From positions 229,584-235,193 of the forward strand of contig NZ_MDFL01000115.1 in the NCBI RefSeq assembly GCF_001854785.1: DNA of 5,610 nt, in the 5' to 3' direction. A program made the translations under genes and the position numbers. The notes under the pieces were generated by a model. It had not been told where the DNA came from. It searched no databases and was given only the letters and a program-made list of their open reading frames with translations. Positions 1 to 5,597 of the stretch are shown piece by piece. Positions within the stretch are counted from its first letter, which is position 1, and every line of letters begins with the position of its first letter. Source of the DNA: Mesorhizobium sp. ORS 3428. Lineage in GTDB: Bacteria; Pseudomonadota; Alphaproteobacteria; Rhizobiales; Rhizobiaceae.

Positions 1-1042
1 CCTTGCCGTGGCCTCGGGCCACGCCGCGCAGGTCATCGTCTTTCACAATCTGATGCGGCCCGGCGAGAATTTCATCGCCGCCAACAAGCTTTATGGCGGC
101 TCGATCAACCAGTTCGGCCACGCCTTCAAAAACTATGGCTGGGAAGTCCGCTGGGCCGACGTCAACGACCTCTCGACCTTCGAGAACCAGATCGACGAAA
201 AGACCAAGGCGATCTTCATCGAAAGCCTCGCCAATCCCGGCGGCATCTTTGTCGACATCGAGAAGATCGGCGATATCGCCCGCAGGCATGGCCTGCCGTT
301 GATCGTCGACAACACGCTGGCCTCGCCCTATCTGGTGCGGCCGATCGAGCACGGCGCCGACATCGTGGTGCATTCGCTGACCAAGTTCATCGGCGGCCAC
401 GGTAATTCGATCGGCGGCGCCATCATCGACGGCGGCACCTTCGACTGGTCGAAGTCGGGCAAGTACCCGATGCTGTCGGAGCCGCGCCCCGAATATGGCG
501 GTCTCGTCCTGCACGAGACCTTCGGCAATTTCGCCTTCGCGATTGCCGCCCGCGTGCTCGGCCTGCGCGATATCGGCCCGGCGATCTCGCCCTTCAACGC
601 CTTCCTGATACTGACCGGCCTTGAAACGCTGCCGCTCAGGATGCAGCGCCACTGCGACAACGCCGTGAGCGTCGCCGCTTGGCTCTCCAATCATCCCAAA
701 GTCGCGTGGGTGAACTATCCCGGACTGCCGAGCGACAAGAACAATGCGCTGCAGAAGAAATATTCGCCGCAGGGCGCAGGCGCGGTGTTCACCTTCGGCC
801 TCAAGGGCGGCTATGAGGCCGGCGTCAAATTCGTCGAGGCGCTGGAACTGTTCTCGCACCTCGCCAATGTCGGCGACACCAAGTCGCTGGTCATCCACCC
901 GGCCTCGACCACGCACCGCCAGCTTTCCGACGAGCAGAAGATAAGGGCAGGCGCCGGGCCGGATACGGTGCGGCTGTCGATCGGCATCGAGGATGTCAAC
1001 GACATCGTTGCCGACCTGGAACAGGCGCTGAACAAGGTCTGA
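1..1042 (+). CDS. metY: O-acetylhomoserine sulfhydrylase (aminocarboxypropyltransferase), 5'-truncated by window edge
   Basis: This is a PLP-dependent enzyme of the Cys/Met metabolism family. It makes homocysteine from O-acetylhomoserine and sulfide in the cytoplasm, a direct sulfhydrylation route to methionine. The reading frame is open from the window edge (Leu-Ala-Val-Ala-Ser-Gly-His), so the GTG at 8 is an internal valine. About 80 N-terminal residues are missing relative to the usual length of about 425. Counting from that GTG, the PLP-binding lysine is K126 in HSLTKFIGGHG (codon 383-385). D101 in IVDNTLASPYL is the expected partner of the pyridine nitrogen, and R322 in VRLSIGIED is the expected substrate-carboxylate arginine. 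The segment at 145-172 (WSKSGKYPMLSEPRPEYGG) and HPASTTHRQLS at 297-307 favour the MetY branch over cystathionine gamma-synthase. It ends 4 bases before the cupin gene, so the two are probably co-transcribed. The family is secure; the exact acyl-homoserine substrate (acetyl or succinyl) is inferred. Confidence 0.95.
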   Translation, partial: LAVASGHAAQVIVFHNLMRPGENFIAANKLYGGSINQFGHAFKNYGWEVRWADVNDLSTFENQIDEKTKAIFIESLANPGGIFVDIEKIGDIARRHGLPLIVDNTLASPYLVRPIEHGADIVVHSLTKFIGGHGNSIGGAIIDGGTFDWSKSGKYPMLSEPRPEYGGLVLHETFGNFAFAIAARVLGLRDIGPAISPFNAFLILTGLETLPLRMQRHCDNAVSVAAWLSNHPKVAWVNYPGLPSDKNNALQKKYSPQGAGAVFTFGLKGGYEAGVKFVEALELFSHLANVGDTKSLVIHPASTTHRQLSDEQKIRAGAGPDTVRLSIGIEDVNDIVADLEQALNKV

Positions 1043-1046
1043 TCGG

Positions 1047-1391
1047 ATGTCTGCCTATCTTGCGGTCAATACCGATACCGTCGAGCCGGAGGCTGGCGCG
1101 CCGGCCCCGGAACGTGTGATCTCCGGCGATCCGAAATTCCGCACCTGGAATGTCGAGGAGCGCGACGGCGGCCTTTACGCCGGCGTCTGGGAAGCGACGC
1201 CCGGCAAGTGGCGCATCGTCTACGACGAATGGGAGTTCTGCCACATCCTGTCCGGCGTCTCGGTTATCGCCGAAGACGGCGGCGAGGTTCGCACGGTCAC
1301 GGCTGGCGACAGCTTCGTGCTGCGGCCCGGCTTTAAGGGCACTTGGGAGGTGCTGGAGACGACGCGGAAGGAATATGTGATCCGGCTTTGA
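1047..1391 (+). CDS. Small single-domain cupin protein (Cupin_3 / ureidoglycine-aminohydrolase-like fold)
   Basis: This is a 114-residue protein that is almost entirely one cupin barrel. The visible pattern is G-V-W-E-A-T-P-G-K-W at 46-55, DEWEFCHILSG at 60-70 (first cupin motif region, with E63 and H66 as possible metal ligands), then TAGDSFVLRPGFKGTWEV at 85-102 (second motif). This pattern is typical of the EutQ/DUF861-like cupin_3 group, whose bacterial members mostly have no proven reaction. The second motif lacks the usual histidine, so metal binding may be weak or altered. The start ATG lies 4 bases after the metY stop, and an AAGG at 1034-1037 inside the metY end could serve as ribosome binding site, which suggests translational coupling. 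A role in sulfur amino acid metabolism is only suggested by position. No signal peptide is seen, so it is probably cytoplasmic. Confidence 0.88.
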   Translation: MSAYLAVNTDTVEPEAGAPAPERVISGDPKFRTWNVEERDGGLYAGVWEATPGKWRIVYDEWEFCHILSGVSVIAEDGGEVRTVTAGDSFVLRPGFKGTWEVLETTRKEYVIRL

Positions 1392-1652
1392 GGAGGCTTG
1401 TGGTTACTTCCCATCATGCCTTGGCACATAGAGATTGGCCGAAACGCCCATCGCGTCGTCATCCTATGGCGAAACAAGGAGCGAAGCGACGCAGCGCAGA
1501 CCATGGGATCCATGCCCTGACGTTAAGGCGTTGCAACGGTGCAGAATTCTGCTCCGCTGCATACTTCGGCCAAGGTTACGGCGTGGATCCTTGGGTCTTC
1601 GCTCCGCTTCGCGTCGCTACGCCCAAGGATGACCAACTCGGGTACGCCTCGC
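1392..1652. other. Convergent intergenic region holding a palindromic repeat
   Basis: This is the gap between the 3' ends of the cupin gene (+) and the P450 gene (-). Frames that are open across it show no protein character and are produced by the repeat. Apart from the repeat at about 1458-1633 I see no gene here. No clear intrinsic terminator with a T tract is present, so the repeat's stem-loop potential may serve to separate the two converging transcripts. Confidence 0.7.
1458..1633. repeat. Composite palindromic intergenic repeat of rhizobial type (about 176 bp)
   Basis: Nested inverted repeats are visible. Outer arms 1458-1471 (starts GTCATCCT) and 1620-1633 (ends AGGATGAC) pair at 12 of 14 positions. 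Inner arms 1498-1516 (AGACC, then GGATCCATGCC) and 1580-1598 (GGCGTGGATCC, then GGGTCT) pair over 19 positions, with 15 Watson-Crick pairs, 2 G-U pairs and 2 mismatches. Between the two arm sets lie GC-rich, partly complementary stretches built on GAGCGAAGCGACGC. The centre carries two perfect palindromes, CGTTGCAACG at 1529-1538 and GCAGAATTCTGC at 1541-1552. From memory, very similar sequences occur in many intergenic gaps of Mesorhizobium and relatives, and are comparable in kind to the rhizobial RIME elements. The family name is not certain and copy number cannot be seen here. There is no ORF and no obvious target-site duplication. It lies 19 bases after the P450 stop codon. Confidence 0.85.
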
Positions 1653-2891
1653 TCATAAGTTGACAGCGAGCCTCTCCAACCCATGGAAATGATAGGTGTC
1701 GCGGAAGCGCGGCTCTTCGGTCAGCCGCAGCTCTGGCAGCCGCTCGAACAGCGTTTTCAATGACACCTGGAGTTCGAGCCGCGCCAGCGGCGCGCCGATG
1801 CAGAAATGGATGCCGGCGCCGAAGGAGACGTTCTTCTGGTCCGCGCGCGCGGGATTGAAGGTGGCAGGTCCAGCGAACGCCAGCGGGTCATGGTTGGCCA
1901 TGCCGAGCAGCAGCGCTACCATTTCGCCGGGCTTGAGCAAAATGCCCGGTGCCACTTCGATCTCCTCATAGGCGTAGCGCAGGAACATGTGCAGCGGCGC
2001 GTCGAAGCGCAGGCATTCCTCGACCGTCGCGGCGTTCGCTTCCGGTGTTTCGAAGAAGCGGCGGGGATCGCCGCCTTGCGCCAGGATCGAGCGCACCGCA
2101 TTGCCGGTCTGGTGCACGGTCGCCTCATGCCCGGCGTTAAGCAGTAGGATCGCTGAGGAAACCAGCTCGTCCTCGGAAAGCTTCTGGCCGTTGTCCTGAG
2201 CCTCGATGAGCAAGGACAGCAGGTCATCGCCGGGCTTCTTGCGCCGCTCGGCGACGTAGCCGCGCAGGAAGGCCGCGAAATCCCGCGCGGCGCGGTTGGC
2301 CGTCTCCTCGGCCTCGCGGGTGCGGCCATGCATGTACATGGCGACCATCTGATGCGACCAGTCGAGCAGTTGCGGCCCCATCTCGACCGGGACCCCGAGC
2401 ATCTCGGCGATGATGGTGATCGGCAGCGGCGAAGCATAGGCCGGCAGAAGATCGACGCCGCCCGGCTCGAAGCGGTCGATCAGCTCATTGGCCAAGGCCT
2501 CGATGCGCGGCCTCAGCCGCTCGACCTGGCGCGAGACGAAGGCGCGATTGACCAGGGTCCTGAGCCTCGTATGCACCGGCGGCTCGAGCTCCAACATCGA
2601 ATTCGCCTCGATCGCGTCGAAGGCGGCCAGATGCGAGCGGTCGTCACCGATCCCGCGGCTGTCGGGAATGCCTGCCGGGTTCTGCCGGCCGAAACGGCGG
2701 TCGCGCAGCAGTCGGTTGACGTCGTCGAAGCCGCCAAAACACCAGAAGCCGTAATCCTCCCAGAAGAAGGCATTTGAGGCGCCATGCAGGAAGGCATAAG
2801 CCTCGTAGGGGTTCTGTACGAAGGCCGGCTGATGCGGGTCGAGCCGCAGGCGGCGGTTGCCGGGATCGAAGGCGAGATAGGCTGGCATCAT
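1653..2891 (-). CDS. Cytochrome P450 monooxygenase (soluble bacterial class I type)
   Basis: This is a complete 412-residue P450, the usual length for a soluble bacterial enzyme. These enzymes use heme to insert one oxygen atom from O2, with electrons from a ferredoxin or other redox partner. Landmarks: helix-C HTRLR at 107-111; I-helix oxygen-activation motif AGHEAT at 253-258; K-helix ExxR as ECLR at 292-295; heme-binding loop FGAGIHFCIG at 357-366, with axial ligand C364 (codon 1802-1800). No membrane anchor is present, so it is cytosolic. The start is tightly bounded: an in-frame TAA sits 9 bases upstream of the double ATG (2891 and 2888). No good Shine-Dalgarno precedes it; the nearest AAGG is 17 bases away. 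It lies 121 bases downstream of the TetR gene on the same strand. No ferredoxin or reductase is in the window. The substrate is unknown; family membership is certain. Confidence 0.97.
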   Translation of the reverse strand: MMPAYLAFDPGNRRLRLDPHQPAFVQNPYEAYAFLHGASNAFFWEDYGFWCFGGFDDVNRLLRDRRFGRQNPAGIPDSRGIGDDRSHLAAFDAIEANSMLELEPPVHTRLRTLVNRAFVSRQVERLRPRIEALANELIDRFEPGGVDLLPAYASPLPITIIAEMLGVPVEMGPQLLDWSHQMVAMYMHGRTREAEETANRAARDFAAFLRGYVAERRKKPGDDLLSLLIEAQDNGQKLSEDELVSSAILLLNAGHEATVHQTGNAVRSILAQGGDPRRFFETPEANAATVEECLRFDAPLHMFLRYAYEEIEVAPGILLKPGEMVALLLGMANHDPLAFAGPATFNPARADQKNVSFGAGIHFCIGAPLARLELQVSLKTLFERLPELRLTEEPRFRDTYHFHGLERLAVNL

Positions 2892-2923
2892 GTTGGACCA
2901 TTAGCGCGCCTTGTCGGCCGGAT

Positions 2924-2940
2924 GCCAGACCGTATCTGGC
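2924..2940. repeat. Short perfect inverted repeat upstream of the P450 gene
   Basis: The arms GCCAGA (2924-2929) and TCTGGC (2935-2940) are exact complements separated by 5 bases. The repeat lies 33 to 49 bases upstream of the P450 start, in the 121-base gap after the TetR gene. It could be a protein-binding site or a small hairpin in the leader. Six-base arms in a GC-rich genome can arise by chance, so this is a weak call. The rest of this gap shows nothing recognisable. Confidence 0.3.
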
Positions 2941-3012
2941 GCCCATCGTGCCGATGCATTGAGCCAGGCAAGCCGTCGGTAAGCGGAGTGGCCCAGTCTG
3001 TTCCGGCCACGG

Positions 3013-3603
3013 CTACGGTCCTTGATAGTCCTCAGCCAACGCGACTGCCGATCTCGCGATGCTGCGCAATCGGTCACCGTCGCCTCCCGCCCGCGCCAGC
3101 ACCCTCAAGGCGATTACGGCCGACAGCATCTGCCGTGCCGTTGCTCGGGCGTCCCGCCGATGGTGAGAGCGGGGCTCGGGGGAAAGCCGCTCCAGCCCGC
3201 GGTGGAATCCGTCCTCGATTTCTCGAAGACTCGCCTCGATCAATTCCGCGAGCTCGTCGTCCCATGGCGCAACCTCCATCGCCGAATTGACGAGGAGGCA
3301 TCCGCGGCGATCCTTGAGCGAAGCCTCGACGAGATTGTCGAAAAAGGCGCGGATCCCACGGATCGGATCGTCGCTGGCATCGAGCTCCGCAATACGCCGC
3401 CTTGCGTAGGTGTCCAGGTAGGCGTCGAGGCAGTGCCGGAACAGCGAACGCTTGTCGCCAAAGGCGTTATAGAGGCTGGCGCCGGTGATCGACATCGCGC
3501 TTGCGAGATCCCGAACGGAAGTTGCCTCGTAGCCGCGACGCCAGAACTGATCCATCGCAGCGGCCAGCACTGACGGCTGATCAAAAGTTCGTGGTCGCGC
3601 CAT
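3013..3603 (-). CDS. TetR/AcrR-family transcriptional regulator
   Basis: This 196-residue protein has the normal length for a TetR-type dimeric repressor. The N-terminal DNA-binding domain spans about 7-55: the helix-turn-helix covers about 27-48 (ATSVRDLASAMSITGASLYNAF) and is followed by the classic GDKRSLF. The C-terminal ligand-binding and dimerisation half includes RRGCLLVNSAMEVAPWDDEL at 99-118, a pattern I associate with one subgroup of TetR proteins that have a C-terminal all-helical domain. Cysteines are C58 and C102. The start ATG at 3603 has GGGAGAG (3616-3610) six bases upstream. The gene is divergent from the peroxiredoxin-like gene and precedes the P450 on the same strand, so autoregulation and control of the divergent gene are likely. 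C102 could be a redox switch, but this is an inference. The ligand is unknown. Confidence 0.95.
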   Translation of the reverse strand: MARPRTFDQPSVLAAAMDQFWRRGYEATSVRDLASAMSITGASLYNAFGDKRSLFRHCLDAYLDTYARRRIAELDASDDPIRGIRAFFDNLVEASLKDRRGCLLVNSAMEVAPWDDELAELIEASLREIEDGFHRGLERLSPEPRSHHRRDARATARQMLSAVIALRVLARAGGDGDRLRSIARSAVALAEDYQGP

Positions 3604-3669
3604 TCACCACTCTCCCAAACCACATGTTCCGTCTCTTCGCCCCTTGCAAAGCAAATCGAACGGTGCATG

Positions 3670-3691
3670 TTTTATAGCGATCGATCTAAAA
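3670..3691. promoter_or_regulatory. Candidate TetR operator overlapping divergent -10 boxes
   Basis: This 22-bp near-palindrome has arms TTTTA and TAAAA around a central CGATCG; 9 of 11 symmetric positions match. Length and symmetry fit a TetR-family dimer site. It lies in the 131-base gap between the TetR gene and the divergent peroxiredoxin-like gene. On the + strand TAAAAT (3687-3692) is a plausible -10 box for the peroxiredoxin-like gene. On the - strand TATAAA (3676-3671) is a plausible -10 box for the TetR gene. Both overlap the palindrome, so one bound dimer could block both promoters. The -35 elements are not convincing. Binding by the neighbouring regulator is inferred. Confidence 0.6.
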
Positions 3692-3720
3692 TGAAAACAC
3701 CGCGCCCAATGGGCATCACA

Positions 3721-3726
3721 AAGGGA
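3721..3726 (+). promoter_or_regulatory. Ribosome binding site deciding the start of the peroxiredoxin-like gene
   Basis: AAGGGA lies 8 bases before the ATG at 3735. A nearer ATG at 3728 is in another frame and only one base from this site, too close for normal initiation. The 3735 start is therefore preferred, and it gives the protein with family similarity. Confidence 0.7.
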
Positions 3727-3734
3727 TATGTACG

Positions 3735-4307
3735 ATGACTGGTTCCTTCCCTCACCTTATTCCGCGTCAGCCTGTCCCCGATTTGCGGGTACCGTTGGTC
3801 GGTGGACGATCCTACAATGTCCGCGCGGAAAAACCGCCGGCATTTTCGCTTATCGTTTTCTACCGCGGGCTGCACTGCCCGATCTGCAAGACACAGCTCA
3901 AGGATCTCGAAGCCAGGCTTGGCGAGTTCGAGCATCGCGGCGTCTCGGTCGTCGCAATTTCGACGGACAATGAAGAACGAGCAAGCCAGACGAGCCCGAC
4001 CTGGCAACTGCCGCAACTGCGCATCGGTTACGATCTGTCTTTGCCGGTCGCCCGGGAATGGGGTCTCTATATTTCCCGTGGCCGCGGGAAGACGTCCACC
4101 GGGGTGGACAAGCCCGACCTTTTCTCTGAGCCGGCGATCTATCTCGTGCGGCCGGACGGCACGCTCTATTTCGGCAGCGTTCAGACCATGCCGTTCGCGC
4201 GTCCCCATTTCGCCGACATACTGGGAGCGATCGACTACGTGGTGAAGAACGACTACCCGGCTCGCGGCGAAGTCGACAGAACTGTTGAGCACGCCGAAGC
4301 GAGCTAA
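3735..4307 (+). CDS. Peroxiredoxin-like (AhpC/TSA, thioredoxin-fold) protein
   Basis: This 190-residue protein has a thioredoxin fold of the AhpC/TSA type. The strand and active-site region at 36-54 (SLIVFYRGLHCPICKTQL) carries C48 and C51 in a CPIC motif; these are the only cysteines. VSVVAISTDNEE at 70-81 is the usual strand-turn after the first helix, and FSEPAIYLVRPDGTLYFGS at 130-148 is the cis-proline and beta-hairpin region. A true peroxiredoxin has PxxxTxxC around the peroxidatic cysteine. Here the equivalent place reads RGLHCPIC, so thiol-disulfide reduction or a Prx-like activity using both cysteines is likely. No signal peptide is seen, so it should be cytoplasmic. It is divergent from the TetR gene with a candidate shared operator, which suggests inducible expression in redox or chemical stress. 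The exact substrate is unknown. Confidence 0.9.
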   Translation: MTGSFPHLIPRQPVPDLRVPLVGGRSYNVRAEKPPAFSLIVFYRGLHCPICKTQLKDLEARLGEFEHRGVSVVAISTDNEERASQTSPTWQLPQLRIGYDLSLPVAREWGLYISRGRGKTSTGVDKPDLFSEPAIYLVRPDGTLYFGSVQTMPFARPHFADILGAIDYVVKNDYPARGEVDRTVEHAEAS

Positions 4308-4385
4308 AGGCAAGCTGCTCTCGACGCAAACAAGCGGCTTAGACGTCAGGGAAGCTCGGCGTGGCTCTCGCCGGCCTTGAGACAG

Positions 4386-5147
4386 TCAACGCTTGGAACT
4401 GACGGGTCTTGTCTTGAGGACACCCGCCACCTTGGCGGCGATCGCGGCGTCGAGCGCCTGCCATTCCCCGAGAAGCTCGCGCGGGAAACGGTAGGTGAGG
4501 CTGAGATCGTCGCCGACCTGGATGTCGCGCTCGCAGGGCGCCAGCGATTCTTCGGCGCTCGGCCCGCTCAGGCAGCGGGCGACGAACGGGTCCTTGCCCG
4601 GGCGGTCGGCAACCGCCAGCATCTCGTTGAGATAGCCCGACTTCTCGGTGAAGCCATACAGCGTCGTGCCGGCCGGGCCGGGCGTGCCTGGCTTGACGAT
4701 CAGGCTGCTGTAGATGGGCGCGAAGCGGCCGCTCATGTCGCGCGACATCATCCGCGGCTCGAACGACAGGAAGATGATCTTCTTGGCTGTGCCGGTGTGG
4801 TTGAAGTCGTCGCGCGCGGCGGTGCTGTAGCCGTCCATCTCCGGATAGCGCAGATAGAGGTCGAGGCGCGACGCGATGCCGTCGCGCCGTGCCTGGTCGA
4901 AGCGGATGAAGTTGGCCGGCACGCTGATCACATTGTTGCCGATGACGACCTGCCGGACCGTCGTGTCGTCGCTATAGCCCGCCATCGCGATGGATCGGCC
5001 CAGCCATTTCCCGCCGATGCTGATTGCCACCGAAAGCAGGGCAAGTGATGCGAAGGCGTAGAAGACCCGCTTCATCAAGGCCGAGTCGACGATCTCGAAA
5101 TCCGGGCTGTCGGCTGCCTCTCTCATCGCGATCCCCGATCCACTCAC
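4386..5147 (-). CDS. Unrecognised single-pass membrane-anchored protein with extracytoplasmic domain
   Basis: I do not recognise this family. Counting from the GTG at 5147, the protein has 253 residues. A short cytoplasmic tail comes first, then a hydrophobic segment at about 28-46 (VFYAFASLALLSVAISIGG), then a soluble domain of about 200 residues with no further membrane segment. By the positive-inside rule (KR before the segment) the large domain should face the periplasm. Two cysteines, C192 and C205, lie 13 apart (RCLSG and APCERD) and could form a disulfide. Three starts are possible: GTG 5147, which lies inside a hairpin; ATG 5126, with GGGGA five bases upstream, my preferred start; and ATG 5075 (MKRVFYAF), which would give a classic signal-peptide-like N-terminus. 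It converges with the peroxiredoxin-like gene and diverges from the next gene. The 78-base gap at 4308-4385 holds no strong terminator. Confidence 0.82.
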   Translation of the reverse strand: MSGSGIAMREAADSPDFEIVDSALMKRVFYAFASLALLSVAISIGGKWLGRSIAMAGYSDDTTVRQVVIGNNVISVPANFIRFDQARRDGIASRLDLYLRYPEMDGYSTAARDDFNHTGTAKKIIFLSFEPRMMSRDMSGRFAPIYSSLIVKPGTPGPAGTTLYGFTEKSGYLNEMLAVADRPGKDPFVARCLSGPSAEESLAPCERDIQVGDDLSLTYRFPRELLGEWQALDAAIAAKVAGVLKTRPVSSKR

Positions 5148-5160
5148 CTGTCCTCAGGTG
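5145..5160. repeat. Hairpin-forming inverted repeat at the 5' end of the membrane-anchored protein gene
   Basis: The arms CACCTG (5145-5150) and CAGGTG (5155-5160) are exact complements with a 4-base loop. Read on the - strand transcript, the loop is AGGA, a Shine-Dalgarno-like sequence, and the 3' arm ends in the GTG at 5147. The repeat lies in the 88-base divergent gap and could be an RNA hairpin affecting initiation, or a protein-binding site. Confidence 0.45.
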
Positions 5161-5235
5161 GCACAGCTCGCGCGGCATGGCTCTTGCAGCGCGTCGGCAC
5201 GACTGTGCAGTTTCATGGTAAACGGCTGGTAAAAG

Positions 5236-5580
5236 ATGGATCCCATATTGCTCCCGCTCTACGCTTTTGCGGTCGGCCTGACCGCTTGCGGTCTCGCTGG
5301 CTCGGCGTTGGAACTCCTGTCGGGCCGCCGGCTGGCCTTCGCCGAACCCTACGTGTCGCCTGCCCATATTGTGCGCTCGCTTGCGGTTACCGCCTGCGCC
5401 GGTCCGTTCATGCTCACCAATGATGCGCTCGCCGCCAGGCGCGAGGGGCGCATCGGTATGCTGGCGCTGCTTTCCTGCGGCTGCACGGCCGTGGCTTGGG
5501 CGCTGGCGCTCGGCGTCGTGCTGATCACCATTGCCTCCTGGGCGACCGGTCTCCTAGGTTCGGCCGATTACTCGGCTTGA
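5236..5580 (+). CDS. Unrecognised small multi-pass inner-membrane protein
   Basis: This is a 114-residue, strongly hydrophobic protein. I cannot name the family, though its style is that of small conserved alphaproteobacterial membrane proteins. Membrane segments are likely at about 4-28 (LLPLYAFAVGLTACGLAGSA) and 74-102 (GMLALLSCGCTAVAWALALG), with a weaker, amphipathic one at about 46-62. The loop near 63-72 (DALAARREGR) is rich in arginine and probably cytoplasmic. Cysteines are C18, C54, C81 and C83. The start is fixed at ATG 5236 because an in-frame TAA (5230-5232) lies just upstream. No good Shine-Dalgarno is seen. Only 17 bases separate its stop from the next gene on the same strand, so the two are probably one operon. 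A direct heptamer repeat TGGTAAA (5216-5222 and 5227-5233) precedes it. Confidence 0.82.
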   Translation: MDPILLPLYAFAVGLTACGLAGSALELLSGRRLAFAEPYVSPAHIVRSLAVTACAGPFMLTNDALAARREGRIGMLALLSCGCTAVAWALALGVVLITIASWATGLLGSADYSA

Positions 5581-5597
5581 GACGAATCGGAGGCGAA

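Noticed and set aside
8..10. GTG as the start codon of the sulfhydrylase
   Set aside because: The frame continues to the window edge with family-like residues (Leu-Ala before the valine), and the protein would lack about 80 N-terminal residues. It is an internal valine of a gene starting outside the window.
1458..1633. CRISPR array or insertion sequence
   Set aside because: There are no regularly spaced direct repeats and no transposase frame; the structure is a single set of nested inverted repeats.
1343..1663. Open + strand frame across the end of the cupin gene and the repeat
   Set aside because: It overlaps the cupin gene, has low-complexity arginine-rich content, and most of it is translated repeat.
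1916..2437. 173-codon - strand frame inside the P450 gene
   Set aside because: It is an alternate-frame product rich in Arg, Ser and Cys, within a gene with intact P450 motifs.
3672..4313. 213-codon open frame on the - strand opposite the peroxiredoxin-like gene
   Set aside because: It is fully antisense to a gene with clear family motifs; long antisense frames are expected in high-GC DNA, and the translation shows no recognisable domain.
4357..4373. Possible terminator stem (CGGCG and CGCCG, 7-base loop) between the convergent genes at 4308-4385
   Set aside because: The stem has only 5 pairs and no T run follows on either strand.
4377..5048. 223-codon open frame on the + strand opposite the membrane-anchored protein gene
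   Set aside because: The translation is rich in Arg, Asp, Ala and Val, typical of an antisense frame. The - strand frame has a coherent membrane segment and a plausible protein pattern, so it was preferred, though neither family was recognised.
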